A DNA stretch of 64,000 bases. Origin: Telmatactis stephensoni (taxonomy: Eukaryota > Cnidaria > Anthozoa > Actiniaria > Isophelliidae). Where the stretch lies: the NCBI GenBank assembly GCA_029948255.1, contig JALIZF010001876.1:930001-994000 (forward strand). Reading direction: 5' to 3'. The translations under genes and the position numbers were made by a program. The notes beneath the pieces are model-generated. The model saw nothing but the letters and a program-made list of their open reading frames with translations, had not been told where the DNA came from and made no database searches. This document shows positions 47,542 through 60,401 of the stretch, piece after piece; the first letter of the stretch is position 1, and the number at the start of each line of letters is the position of its first letter.

Positions 47542-48145
47542 GTAAAAGGGTCTGAAACTAGCGACAACTTGGAAACGACAAGTCGGAAATTCCGAGTTGT
47601 CACAACCGAGAGAGGCCTGGAGCTACCGACAAGTCGGAGGCGATAAGTCGGAAGCAAAACTGGAGAAAGAAATTAGTGACCCCTATATCTGCTTCCGTAA
47701 GAACCAGCTGCTCATCGGGCTTAAAATTTAACAGCGCGCATAAGTCTAAGTCATAAATTCGGTACGATAAATTTTCAACATGAATTTTTTTCCTTTCTTG
47801 TCAACAGACGCTTACAGGAAGCCTCGCCTCAAATGTTATTAAGTTTAGAGTTTAATTTCACAAACAACAAAGAAGATCAGGAGTACAATCATTCAGATTT
47901 CCCATTTTCATGTTTTTATAAAACCGAGATTTTTACCTTTTTTCGTCCCATTATTTGCCACAAGGAGGGAGGGAGAAAGGAAACCACTATAAAAATCACT
48001 GTGCATGTGTGCCTAAACGAAGACGGACTTTCGAAAAAAGAAAGAGCACGTTCCCGTGAACGGTTCAAACAAATGCAAACCCAATATTTTTACAACTTAA
48101 AGCCATTTCTATCACATTTCATATAAGCTCGATGATTTTGTATAG

Positions 48146-48275
48146 GTAATCATATGGTTTCGAGTTCAGTGCGGAATTGATTTGCTCGAGTGCTATTTGA
48201 GCTCTTTGAAAAGCTCACGAGTGCAAATTGATTTCAAATTGAACGAGAAAAACCATATGATTTCTTATTAATGAA
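48146..48275. mobile_element. Foldback MITE
   Basis: The left TAGGTAATCATATGGTTTC pairs with the right AAACCATATGATTTCTTA. An internal palindrome GAGTGCTATTTGAGCTC...GAGCTC-like core is present. It resembles the 50043-50184 element in general style. Confidence 0.6.
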
Positions 48276-49328
48276 AATTTCTGTCACAACCTCACAAAAG
48301 TTTGCGCGGAACACTCGGTCTATCGGCGAAGCCATGTAAACAGACATCGAACAACTAATGTTTTCCAGTAAGAAAACTCTAAAAAATATTTATTTCGAAA
48401 TACCAAATTGTTTCTTTTTCCCGAGGAATGTTCATTCAAATCAAAAGTCTATCACGTAAAACTGATTTTACAAAACTTAACATTTTTGACAGGTCCAGCC
48501 AACAGTGCTCTGATTTAGTAGCAAAACCTGTGTTTTCAAAATTGATATTTTCTTTTCTTTTCTGTCCAAATGAGGGTGAAACTGCACTTATTTCCAGGTT
48601 TTCAAGTGTCAGCTTGGATTTTTCAGGAGAAACACTAAATTTGTTCATTTTATATTGAGAATTTTTAGCACAATCTTGACAGTTACTTGACGAGTTTAGC
48701 AAATGGCGGCTGAATATGTCGTACCAACAAGCAGTTTTGGGCTCTTTTTCTTTGTGAAAATATACTCTAGGCTTCTTCATTTGACAACTTTAGACTACCA
48801 AGTAAGACTTCTTTATACTCCATTGAGGTAAGAAACGCAGATAACGCCAGTTTCCTGCACTAAGTTTGTCAGAGCTTCACTTCACTTTCAACAATCGCTT
48901 TGCCAGTTGAATAGTGGGAAATTTGCAACGCGGCGCGCTGTTTGAAGATACACTAATTCCGCCAAAAATAGCGATCGATAGCAAGTCAGAAAATATTTTT
49001 CAATCTACTATGGACATTTCTTTTTGATTTTTGTTTGGTACTATTTATTTGCACTGCTGCAGTGCAATTATGTTTGTAATTTGCACTGCAGATGAGAGTG
49101 CAAATTACTTTTTCCTTCGGTGTTAGCGATTAACGTCGCTGCCCTTAGCCAATCACAGTCGGGTAAATTTTTCATGTATATCATTATCAGGGAGGTCGTG
49201 AGTTTAATTCAATATGCACTCAGTACAACTGTTTTTCACCTTGTGTATCTGTTTAGACAGAAAAAATACCCAGGCAAACGACAAATCGAAAATTAGAAAA
49301 CCAAATTTGTTTCATGAGGATTCAGTTT

Positions 49329-49334
49329 TTTATT
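49329..49334 (-). terminator. Candidate polyadenylation signal of gene E
   Basis: AATAAA on the minus strand, about 98 bases past the TGA stop, with flanks like those of B and C. Confidence 0.6.
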
Positions 49335-50042
49335 TATATCTTTAGTGTTAAGTATATTATATAGCAGATTTTTTCTCTTTTAGGCAAACATTGAGGATCA
49401 TTGACCTAAAAAGAGCATTTCGTTAACGACATCACTCCACCATCACGCGGGCTAACAAGCTCAACTTGATGGAACCACTTGTTGCAAAGATGTGAACCTT
49501 GACAACTTTACCCACTGGAGTAGAGGCAGGAGCAGTAATGTACACAGGGATGTATGCAGTTCTACCTGGGAGTGCCGATACTGAACGTCTTGCTGAAACG
49601 CGGACATTTTTTGGTGCGGCGGATACGCGGACAGAAAATGTCTTCCTTGACGCACCTCTATAATCAATAGCGGCACGGAAAGATGACCTTTTTCCTCTCT
49701 TGACCGTCAACAGGTTTGTCATGATCTGAGTACGGATAATTGCCTCTTGTGGCTTGATCTCCTCACTTGACACTCTCTGGAAACGTTCGCCACTGTGGGT
49801 CTTGCCAGTTAAACGGATTCTGAAAGCTTTCGCTGAAGGAAGATCGAAGGTAGCCATGTCATCTTTCACGTTCAGGGATCCGACACTCGCACCATGTTTA
49901 TCGACGAGGTCGAGCTTAAGTGAGCTCTTGTCAAGTCGTGAGCCATGAGGAATGATAACTTTGACGTTTGCTTTCTCGCCTGAAGAAAAAAGTTAGGCAA
50001 TATGATTAATAGGACTATTTGATAACAATGTATATTTATAAT

Positions 50043-50184
50043 GGTAATTGAACTGAGTGGAGTGCAATTTGGTCTGAAATCATACGAGTGATTACAAAAT
50101 TGCACGACCGCGTAGCGGGAGTGCAATTTGTTAATCACAAGTATGATTTCAAACCAAAATTGCACGACATGAAGTTCAATTACC
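50043..50184. mobile_element. Foldback MITE in gene E intron
   Basis: GGTAATTGAACT (50043-50054) pairs with AGTTCAATTACC (50173-50184). Within are opposed GTGCAATTTGGTCTGAAATC and GATTTCAAACCAAAATTGCAC segments around a central CGCG-containing turn. Confidence 0.82.
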
Positions 50185-51418
50185 AATTAATCATATCCAT
50201 TTTGAAATCTACAGTAATAATACTTGCAATACATAGTGATAACTTGATAATGAAATGACAGGTATATTTATTAGATGGTTTTCAAGTGTTTGTACATCGT
50301 TATAAAAGAATTCGTTGCTATAACCGGAAGTGAAACTACACAAATATTTATAACCTTGCTCACGTGACCATCACATATCTACGTCACGTCAAAATTACTG
50401 TCTTTACCGAATGCATGCTGCTCACGACAGCTAGTCCATAGTTATAATATCAGTCTAAAACTGATTTTGCAGTTGAGTGGGCCTTCAGAGTCGATGATAA
50501 ATGCTTGTCTCGTCTTCTTCATTGGTTCTTTCTGCTGTTTGTTGGCGAAGACGTTTATTGTGCAACAGGTTGGCCGGTGGTTCACTTTGGCGCCATTCCT
50601 TGGTCACCGCCGAAACACAAAATTTTGTTGTCAGAATTGGAAAGGATACTAAACCAGCATTGAAGCTTGGATGATACCTACTTGGATAATATTTGTCTTT
50701 GCTGGAATATATGGAATTCATCTTAGTCATGAACTAGCATAAAACGTGCTTTGAGAAATGTAATTTTGACAAGAAACGTCTTTTTGCATGTATCTTCGAT
50801 GTCAGCTCTTTGGCCGTCCTCAAGCATGCTGAAATATGGTCTTAATTAATTTTACTACACGATATTTTCCTCATTCTGTTTAGAGAACGAATTATCTGAA
50901 GTGCATGATTTACAAGAAAATGGATAAAAATGAAATTTTAGTCTTTTGTCGAGATTTGTGGGCGCCATGTGTCAGTCAACGATGTTGTTGATGTCCATTT
51001 CAAGACGACAGGATTCTTGTCTTGTTGTTGTAAATAGCAAGGAACTGTTTAGTTCAACAGCTCGTATTTTTGTTGGTAGCTACAAATTTACGTTGTGAGA
51101 TATCCTGGCTTGTGTCACTGGAAAGCAAACCATTATTTTGTTCTTGAAAACCAGGAACTTCAATGGACTCGGTACTTGGATTGTTGATGATATGTTTGTA
51201 CATAGCTTGACATTTCCAATGTCGAATGATTAGAAGGACAATGATTCTCAACAGTTATTCGTATAGCTAGCTCTGAGGAGAATTTTGTCGTCAACTGGAA
51301 ACTGTAAGTTTTCAATTTTGTCCATTTTCTTGTAAAAGTTTTGCCTTCACCTTTCTTTCCCCAGAAAATCCCCTCAATTTTTTAGTCATACTTTTAATTG
51401 GCTTTATTTTTTTCTGTG

Positions 51419-51572
51419 TTCTGATTGGTCAGAATGTATGTTTCCTGCTATCTCATTGGTTGTTCAAATTGGTGCGATTAAAGGCTCAAATTGATGCGAT
51501 TTAGAGCAAAAATGATGCGATTCGTGAATAAATCGCACACTTTTTAACCAATCAGATTGCAGGATTTGTTAG
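51419..51572. mobile_element. Foldback element in gene E intron
   Basis: TTCTGATTGGTCAGAATG on the left and TTAACCAATCAGATTGCAGG on the right are imperfectly complementary, around repeated TGCGATT/AATCGCA motifs. Confidence 0.55.
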
Positions 51573-51604
51573 TGATTTCAAAATGGATATAATTAATAAT
51601 TTAA

Positions 51605-52560
51605 CCCTTTCGCTCCTACAGCGCCCGAAACCGAAAACTTTGGTAAGAAAATAAACTCTAGTAAATGAGTCAAGTTTTGAAAATCAAACATTGTGAAACA
51701 ACTGGCGATTTCTGCAGAAATTCGTCATTTCAAGGCAAGGAAAGGAAAAATTCACCATTTTGGGCTCAATTTTCATCGTTTAAAATCACACATTTTGGAC
51801 CTCAATTTTTCTCAACAAATTATCCTTTCCTGCACACGAAACAGCATGAACAACCAAATTCAGTCCTAGTCTTGTGTTCTCATGGACTTTTTGGCCTTCT
51901 TTTCCTTTCACGGACACAGCTGCGGCTGATTCATTGTGGCCATTTTGCAAGCACGTGTTTTTGGACTTTTACGACCTAAATGCATTCTGGGTAATTCAGC
52001 TGCTACGCGACAGCCACAGCCCTTCCGTCCATCATTTATAGTTTTTAGTAAAGTCTCGAGCCCCCTCGGAATTCTGCCCAAATTTCGCGCTTGCTGTGTT
52101 CCTTAATCGTCACAACTCCCAAAAAATGCCATGTCAGGTCCGAGAAATTGCCCTTGGACGAGCTTCAAAGCACACTTCGTCTTGGCGCCACTCAAAATTC
52201 ACCCAGTCAAACCTAGGAGCCAAAATGCCTACGAAGTGTTACACCTTGACGAATTCTTACGGCAAGTAAGCTCTCTGCTACTTCCAGGCTTAATGATGCC
52301 CAGCCAGTAGGAACCAAAGGCGAAAAAAGGCTCGAAAATTCACAGAAATCCAAGTTTTCTGGACTTTCAAACGCCACCATCACTCGACAAAAAATGCTAC
52401 CGCTTCAAACTAGGTTTCAACCGGTTAACTTGAGCCCTCAATAGTACAAAACAGCAGAAGTTTCTATGGTTACTCCAGTAAGCAGGCCAAAAAAAAAACA
52501 CAAATCGATTCTGACCTCAAAATCGCGTAAAAACCTCAAAAATCCCCAGTAGCGAAAGGA
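51605..52560. mobile_element. TTAA-flanked non-autonomous DNA transposon (type 1)
   Basis: TTAA at 51601-51604 and 52561-52564 flank imperfect inverted termini, CCCTTTCGCTCCT on the left and AGTAGCGAAAGGA on the right. TTAA targets are typical of piggyBac and Kolobok families. No transposase is encoded in the 956 bp. Confidence 0.72.
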
Positions 52561-54185
52561 TTAAACTGCACCGTAGCTGTAGCATAATTCCTGTTTGACC
52601 ATATTCAGCAAAATTCCATGAATACGCTGTTCCAACCTTCCACAACTTACCGATAAGAGGGCTGGAAATGGGAACAACCAATTTGGATGTGCTGACAGTC
52701 CTGACGAACATTTGGTCGTCGTTGGATATTTTGCTGGCCTTGATCTGAAGGAAACAATGATCAAAAATGAAACACGTTGTTGCTTCTGGGGTTCTAACAG
52801 TATAGATATTAGCTGTTAGCACTGGAAAGTGAACGATCGATTGCACTTTGACTTTAAACCCACTTGACCATTGGGAATGTTTCAGGTGAAGAGAAAAATA
52901 GTGGCAATCAGAGCCTTAAGGTAATTCCGTAGTTTTGCATCGCACACTCTCTACTGCGCACAATTCTACCATGCGCGAGCTCGCGCACACGGAGAAATTT
53001 CAAGTTTAAAAGATGGCGGCCATTTCGATGAAAAACACCATTTTTGAAATGTAAAATGCTCAAAATTACGGTAAATAACTCTGAAAACATCAAACGAGGA
53101 CTAAAAACACTAACACAGGACTTTTGGGCAAATAGCTAAAAGAGATATCGGCTTTTTTAATACTTTTTCGTCGAAACTCGTCCTAGTCCTCCCTCTGTCA
53201 AAGCCTATTTTGAGGACAAAATTCGTACTTTAGCGAACTGTAGCGACAAAACGAACACAGTGACCTATCGTTTTTATTATATCAAATCAATAAGAGTAAG
53301 GTATCCTATCTGATATTTCAATTTTAACAAAAATCTATGTTCCGTTTTTGAGATATTCTTAAATACTTGCCGTAGAAAGCTGTTTTCAAGCCAGTATCAG
53401 GGTATGTACTGGTGCCGAAATATCTCTATTTTCACTGCATAATTAATTAGCTCAGAGTATAAATAAGCCTGCTCAATCTAGGAGTGGTCACTTCAAGATA
53501 CGCCGGCACACCGTGAACTTTCGTTCTTTGCCATCATCGTCAACCGCCACCAGCTCTAATTCAAGATTCTTATTCTGAGTACTCTCAGCAGCCTCAACGT
53601 TCTGACTTTTCTACCAAGCTTGGCTAAACTGAACATGGCTAGCTAGCAGAGTTAGCGAGCACAATTGCACCAGCTCGCTTTGGTAAACGTATCGAGGTAA
53701 TTTAGCGTTTGTTACTCGGACATTTTCTCTTGGTTTGCCCGGGGTTTATTCCCAATTTTGCTAGTGGTCGTGTGTATTTGTAGCCGCTTCTAGGTTTTTC
53801 TCGTCCTAGTTTGCTGTAAGTTTGTTATTTTCGTTTTATCAGTCGGCTTGGTGGTTTGGGTAGGCTTTCAATCGTTTCTATTCCTTTTCATAATTGTTTC
53901 TTTGTGGTTTCAGTTTTATGTTTTCTACACTGACTTTCGTTGGCTATAAATTTTACGCTTTATATCATTAACCCAAACCGCTTTTATTGCATATTTTGTG
54001 TTACCTCGGCCACTACTGCCATTAGCGTCCTACTTTAGTAATTTGCATTCGTCTTGCATGCTTTGTGTTACGCTTCGTAATTTCGGTCTTTGTTTCCAGT
54101 TAGTTCGTTAGTCGTAAATTTATTTGTTTTATGCTTTGTTTATTTAGTGCTCTAAATCTACGTTTTAACTTCAATTAATCCGCAT

Positions 54186-54945
54186 ATTTTATGTGGCCTT
54201 AAGAGCCGCGAGGTTTGAATTTTAAAGAATCGCACAGATAGAGGAGTAACGCTAGCGAAGGTGGCCTGGAGAGCCACGGGTTCACGATTTTTGGGAATTG
54301 CATTGATAGAGGAGTGCTGCTAGCGAAGGTGGCCGGGAAAGCCACGGGTTTGCGAATTTCAAAGTCTCGCACAGATAGAGGAGTACCGCTAGCGAAGGTG
54401 ACCAGGAGAGCCACGGGTTTGCGAATTTCAAAGAATCGCACAGATAGAGGAGTACTGCTAGCGAAGGTGGCCAGGAGAGCCACGGGTTTGCGAATTTCAA
54501 CGAATCGCACAGATAGAGGAGTACCGCTAGCGAAGGTGGCCAGGAGAGCCACAGGTTTGCGAATTTCAACGAATCGCACAGATAGAGGAGTACCGCTAGC
54601 GAAGGTGGCCTGGAGAGCTACGGGTTTGCGAATTTCAAAGAATCGCACAGATAGAGGAGTACCGCTAGCGAAGGTGGCCGGGAGAGCCACGGGTTTGCGA
54701 ATTTCAAAGAATCGCACAGATACAGGAGTACCGCTAGCGAAGGTGGCCGGGAGAGCCACGGGTTTGCGAATTTCAAAGAATCACACAGATACAGGAGTAC
54801 CGCTAGCGAAAGTGACCTAGAGAGCCACGGGGTGGCGGATTTAAAGAATTGCATTTATAGAGGAGTACCGCTAGCGAAGGTGGCCTGGAGAGCCACGGAT
54901 TTACGCATTTTGAAGCATTGTATTTACAGAGGGATACCGCTAGAA
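54186..54945. repeat. 69-bp minisatellite, about 11 units
   Basis: The unit contains AATCGCACAGATAGAGGAGT then ACCGCTAGCGAAGGTGGCC and GAGAGCCACGGGTTTG. Units are 69 bp with few substitutions. Long open frames exist on both strands only because 69 is divisible by three. Confidence 0.95.
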
Positions 54946-55082
54946 GAAACGAATACGTACCATAGCCATTGGTAGAATGTTTCCCCTTTTTTCATTCGGC
55001 CCATTTTAACCTCCCAATCCTTCCTCTCTGTTGACCTCGGGGGGGCTAGCTAAAGCTCTAATTCTGGACCTAGTTCAGAGCC

Positions 55083-55230
55083 TAGGGTCAACAGAGGGTG
55101 GGGTTCCCTTTCGTGCATCACAAGGTAAATTGAGCCTCTTATGTTGAGCATCGTTTATACAACTGTCTATCGTTTACAGGGCATACCGCCTTGTTTTCTT
55201 TCCCGGGGACCCTACCCTCTGTTGACCCTA
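55083..55230. repeat. Inverted repeat, 26-bp arms
   Basis: TAGGGTCAACAGAGGGTGGG at 55083 onward pairs with CCTACCCTCTGTTGACCCTA ending at 55230, with two mismatches over 26 bases. It is possibly a small foldback element inside element a. Confidence 0.7.
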
Positions 55231-55439
55231 TGGCTACCTAAATCGCTACCTAAGTTCGTCGTTCTGGAGCCCTCAGGATGCGAGGTCAATATTTCTTGGA
55301 GACAACTTGATGTTAAAAAGGTCTATACCTTCATAATAACTTTTTTCCAGTTTGCATTTTCGGGTGCGAGGAATTTGCATTCGGGGTTTATAGGTGTTTA
55401 TGAATCATCTCATTCAGTTTTTAATTCGCTGTAGTGGAT

Positions 55440-58100
55440 CCTGCAGTAGTGTGTATAACATAGATATGGAATACATGGCAAGGTGATGGAATACGTTTTA
55501 ATGCCATATCAAGATTAAGATTATTGACTTCACAGATTAAAGTCCCATAATCCCTAGCAAAACGTACATTTTTGAAAAAGTCGAGTATCTTGGACTCGTA
55601 GTTAAAGCGAAGAAGAATCTAAATGAGAGGAGATGGACAAGAAAAATTTGATATATTAGAGAAAGCATGCCGTGTTCCTTTTTTGAGTTTTAGAGGTCGG
55701 AGCAGTTCTGCTAACGTGGATACACCGACTGTTTTCTGCTCGCAGCATTTCACTTTCTACTAGAAACGGTTAGTCTAATAAAGTACTCGCCCATTCAAAG
55801 CTAAGTAACCCAGATTGAAACTCGTGCTCTCCGGAAGGCTAGAATTTGGTCAGTAATAAACGCATTTGGTTCATAACACATTTTTGAAATTTAAGACACA
55901 TTGTGTCGTAATTTAAGGAACAAACGTCTCGTCACGACACATTTCAACTCAGCGGAGACGGCGCAAAATGTCCATGTCAAAGTAGTAGAATTTTTAGCAG
56001 GATTTACAGAGAGTGTATAGCAAGAACAATATACATTATATCCGGGGATAGCAAGAGATTTTGCTATCTTATCTTTAGAATTCAAGCTTAGAATCTCATT
56101 GCCGCTATTATATACAAACTAGTTAATATCACTGAAGCAGAACAGTGCATGCGGGTAACAATACCAGCATTCTTTCTGTCGAGTGCAAACAACAAGCCAT
56201 GCATTCAAACAAAAGACAAAACTGAAGCACATGCGGAAAAGGTCGAGAGGTACATTTAACTACGTTTGTGCGTTTGTTTTTTGTTTTGTTTGTTTTTTGT
56301 TTTTGTTGAATTTGTCTAAGCAAGGAATGAAGAAACGACAGTGACAAGCCATTGTGCGGGAAGGCCGCTTGAGGAATAAAATGAGATAACTTTCATTTTT
56401 GCTGACTTCTTGTGCCCGTATAGAATTAAGAATAAAATGTCTTAGACACTACAAGTTTTATTTGTGTCTATGTGCCGTTGTTTAGCTTCAAGAGCTTAAT
56501 AAATGGAGTAGGAAACCATTTCATTTGCGTCTTGTCTCTTGTGTATTTTGCGTTTTGGCCCTGGAACAATAAAGTGGATAGAACAAAATTTCATTTGCGT
56601 CTTTGTCGTTATCTTGGGCTTATAGATGTGTCTTGTGTCTTGAATTTTAGAAAAAATTATGTGGAAGAAGAAAATGTATGCACAACTTCATTTTCGCCTT
56701 TTGTATTTGTTTGCACCTATAGTTTACGCCTGGGTGAATTCTTAGTTTGTCGATCACTAAACTCCTATTGTGCGCTAATTGGTTAGTAATTCTTTCTCGG
56801 AATATATGGCGTGCACTCTAACTTAACACCGATCAATCTTATGGCATTAAATTTGTCTCTAGATTATAAACCAATTTAGCGGAAGCTCATCCAGTTATCA
56901 TCACGGCCTCCATTTTAGATTAATAGCCATTCTGTCCAAGGGAAGTGTCTGTTTCTTGTACTGACTCGCCACGACTTCAGCGCTCTCATGCAGGACGCAC
57001 GTGGGGACACTTTGGACACTAGGTCGATCCGAGCAACTCGGATGTCATGTTGCTTCAGCTCTTCTTGCACTCTTTCCAAAATTCCTTTTACATACGGAGG
57101 GACCAAGCTCTGTGGGTTTCCTGCATCTTTCTACCAGGTGAAATGACGTCTTTACATGCTCATATCAGTTCTCAAGGTCATTTTCCAAAATACCTCGTAC
57201 GCGCATTCTCGCCGGGACAAAAAAAAAAGTCAGAAGACTCGAATTAACGCGAAAGCTAGAAGGCATTTTGCACATTCTTAGTTATTTGCCTTTGTTAGGT
57301 TCAGTGAATAGTTTTCTCGATCCTGCATTCCACCTAGGTGCATCCGATCTTGATGAAAGAGTTACCGTTGCCGACTTTTACATTTTTGTTTATAATTCAT
57401 CCGTCAGACGGATTTTTAATTTGGCGTGATCAGTCAGTTGGACTATGGGTCGCGAAATTTTTGTTACTGCTTTAGGGTAGATTGGGCCTGTTGGTCGGAA
57501 AATAGGCGTTTTTTATCAATTTGAATCGCGTTTTTCTTCGTTTGTTGGTTCCCTTTTCCGCTATTCTAAGTTTCACCTAATATCAGCAATATAGAAAGTC
57601 CTACCACAGATCGGTTTTCTTTGGACTTGATGTTCTAGCATTCTGACCAACTCGGATTCCTTAAACGTTTCACCTGTTTGCAAATAGTTTGGTTTTGCGA
57701 CAAGCATTAACCCACCAGTAGTGGACTGCGCGTTTTACTCTCGCAGGATAGTTGTGGATATAGTCCCATGTGCCAGTTTCATCCCTTAAAACGCACATGG
57801 CTTTTTACGAAAAGCAATGTCTTGCTACCTAGTTTAGCTGGTCGACAAGAGCGGTCCGTACACGCCCACTCGTTGTGAGTGGTGGTTTCTAAGAGTAATT
57901 TCTCTACTTTTGGCGTCAGTCTCACGAGTGCCCTTGATAATTTGAGACACTATGAATCTTCTTTAATTTCCAATTCTAGTTCAATTGGCATTATTACTGT
58001 TTGCATTTGGCAGACTGTTAATGATGCAGTGATAACTGGCAAATTAGAGAGGAGAGAGTGCTGGTTACGAGTGCGGATTTTCGGAGTTGGAATCTGAGTA
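55440..58100. other. Interior of element a, no intact gene
   Basis: Short frames only. The minus-strand frame at 56915-57106 (PPYVKGILERVQEELKQHDI) resembles the segment that precedes a GIY-YIG domain in some retroelement proteins, and is truncated. This match is by eye and weak. Confidence 0.35.
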
Positions 58101-58162
58101 ATGGAGAGAGTAGCGGGAAGTTACCAGGTAATATATGTTTGATCAATGAAGACGGGGACTAA

Positions 58163-58241
58163 TCCACGCCTCCAATGGAAATTGAACCTACAATTTCAGA
58201 TTACCGGTCCGATGCCCTAACTACTGAGCTGTGGAAGGCCC
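58163..58241 (-). mobile_element. tRNA-like head, probable SINE
   Basis: On the minus strand, CTTCCACAGCTCAGTAGTTA supplies an A-box-like segment and GTAGGTTCAATTTCCATTGG a B-box-like segment, spaced as in a tRNA. The acceptor stem does not pair well, so a SINE or tRNA relic is more likely than a functional tRNA gene. Confidence 0.55.
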
Positions 58242-58463
58242 TAGTAGCAAGCAGGTCGGCTAATCGCTGATAACTCAAGCGGTTCAGATTATGGGAATCT
58301 TCTGTAGGAAAGTGGGGAGTTCTTAGGCGGTGGTTGTTTTAGTCCATTTGGGCCGTGGCCTGGGCAAACGTATACAGGGTGCATTGGTGAGGGCAGGAGC
58401 GGACTCCTCCCATAACTTAATTATACGATGAGTTAATGAGTATGCAGTGAGGATATATAACTA

Positions 58464-59417
58464 TTTTCACTGCATAATTAATTAGCTCAGAGTATAAGTA
58501 AGCCTGCTCAATCTAGGAGTGGTCACTTCAAGATACGCCGGCACAACGTGAACTTTTGCGACCCACCCACCTCCCCTGGTGGCGGTTGATCAGCCTATCC
58601 ACTAGTTTTGAGTTGTGTTTTGCTAAGTGTTGGCCTCAAGCCGAAGGATCCTAGCTCTAGATTCCTAATCAACGCTAGCGTGACATGGACCAGAACCATT
58701 GAATGTTGAAGTCGATTTGCTTTGTTATGTGTGCACCCTTTGTCTTCCTCCAGTGTCCCCCAAATTATTGAAGGGATTGTCTCCATAAAGACAATAGCGT
58801 TTTCCCGTTATCCTCGACTCTAAAGATTTTCTTAATGTATGGCCATTTTCAACCAACCATTGCAAACACAGCCAATATAGCTACCAATTTGCTATATGTA
58901 CCCTACATAGAATTTGGTTTTTAACCCCAAAAGTTATCCCTAAGAGGGAATAAGTCATTGAATTCGACTAGACATTGTGCTCCTCGGAAGTAACAGCAAT
59001 TTCGTCATATTTCAACCAGCAACGTTTTCGTTCAGTTATACCTTCTTTGCAGCATAAATTACAGTAGGGGAGCGTTCTTTACAATCTATGATCAGCCCGC
59101 AGTCCAAGTCTCCAACGAGGGAGGTTGTTAGGCAATAGTGGTTGGTGGTGTAGATTAATAGGTTTTCCAACTACAAGTTTTTTCTAATTCGGAACTCATG
59201 GGCATCCTTTTTCAGCCATTTTTAAAATTCAAAGAAAATTGTCCCACAGGAGAATACGGCAGTTCATTACACAAACCCGCCGAATTTCACCAAGCAAAAC
59301 AAACTCAAAACTGACTTGCCAATATCCTTATTACATGCTTATTACCTCATCAGTCGCGGACTCCTCCCATAACTTAATTATACGATGAGTTAATGAGTAT
59401 GCAGTGAGGATATATAA
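58464..59417. mobile_element. Element b, about 0.95 kb, same termini as element a
   Basis: Its first 95 bases nearly repeat 53429-53523, and its last 65 or so repeat the end of element a (CGGACTCCTCCCATAACTTA onward), while the interior differs. CTA at 58461-58463 and 59418-59420 bounds it. It looks like a short non-autonomous relative placed directly against a. Confidence 0.75.
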
Positions 59418-60401
59418 CTAATATTTGACGACAATTGAATTTTCTTGCAAATTTTTAAGGTTTTCATTTTTTTGGATGTGTAAAAGATAGAATGACTTCG
59501 ACATTTCAATGCTGACAAGGGCTTGATGCAAAACTTAAGGTGAATGTCTTTTGTTCGATTTTCCGTTTTCGAAAATTGCTGGCCCCAAAAATGCTTAAAA
59601 TTACTGCCATGTAGCCCCAAAACGAACATGGTGACCCCTTTTTTTATTTTATTTTTGGAATCAGTATAGCTTAGTTAATAACTTTACGAAATTTCATTAA
59701 AAATATATGTTCGGTTATATTTCTACGGAATTACCTTAACCAAAACGCCACACGTTAGGGCTCTCCAAAAAGTCTTGTGAGTCAATCGAAATTCGAAGTA
59801 CAATCTATCGTTGATATTTTAACAGCGGATATTTAAGTACCGGTTTGTAGGTTTTACCTGATAAGAGAAACCACGAACATTGGAGGGTACTGAGATTCTC
59901 CACGTTCCCTTGGATGGGTTTTGGATGATCCATAATTTTCCTTTATTCATGTTCAGTTTGTGAGGCACAATCCTACCACTACCATCAATTAGGGTGACCC
60001 CGTCGTGGTTGAATGTTGCTCTGATTGAAATGATGAGCTTTGAGACACTCTCGTCAACAGGGAAAGTAACATCAGACGAAGATCGCTTCCACAAGTTGGA
60101 AGGATCTCTGCGACGACGTCCACTGCCACTACCACCAGATGAAATGATATAGGATCCATCAAGATCTGCTGCCACTAATGAATCTGCAGGGCTGGAAACG
60201 TCGTTGGATATTTTGCTGGCCTTGATCTGAAGGAAACAATGATCAAAAATGAAACACGTTGTTGCTTCTGGGGTTCTAACAGTATAGATATTAGCTGTTA
60301 GCACTGGAAAGTGAACGATCGATTGCACTTTGACTTTAAACCCACTTGACCATTGGGAATGTTTCAGGTGAAGAGAAAAATAGTGGCAATCAGAGCCTTA
60401 A

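Larger units (their letters stand above)
46760..49328. other. Intergenic region between E and the LINE, no gene seen
   Basis: Short frames only. It contains the TIR elements at 47267-47541 and 48146-48275, annotated separately. Confidence 0.5.
53429..58460. mobile_element. Large TIR element of about 5 kb (element a of the 6-kb insertion)
   Basis: The left end reads TTTTCACTGCATAATTAATT and the right end has ATGAGTATGCAGTGAGGATA. TCACTGCATA versus TATGCAGTGA is an inverted terminal match, which continues imperfectly. CTA precedes and follows the element. It carries the 69-bp minisatellite, a tRNA-like SINE head and a short minus-strand remnant at 56915-57106, but no transposase that I recognise. 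Confidence 0.65.
52920..59735. mobile_element. TTAA-flanked transposon (type 2), copy 1, split by a 6-kb insertion
   Basis: TTAA at 52916-52919 and 59736-59739. Termini GGTAATTCCGTAG and CTACGGAATTACC are perfect 13-bp inverted repeats. The two parts (52920-53428, 509 bp; 59421-59735, 315 bp) add to 824 bp, exactly the length of the unbroken copy at 60402-61225. No transposase is visible. Confidence 0.88.

Noticed and set aside
52908..53093. Conserved 61-codon frame repeated at 60390-60575
   Set aside because: Both are the same segment of the duplicated TTAA element. Identity is due to recent duplication, not coding constraint.
54199..54854. Possible repetitive proteins on both strands
   Set aside because: A 69-bp unit with no stop gives open frames on either strand. 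There is no leader, domain or splice evidence.
58163..58241. Functional tRNA gene inside element a
   Set aside because: The boxes are plausible but the acceptor stem pairs poorly. It is more likely a SINE head or relic.
59390..59629. 79-codon minus-strand frame (also at 60925-61119)
   Set aside because: It lies within the non-autonomous TTAA transposon. No domain was recognised.
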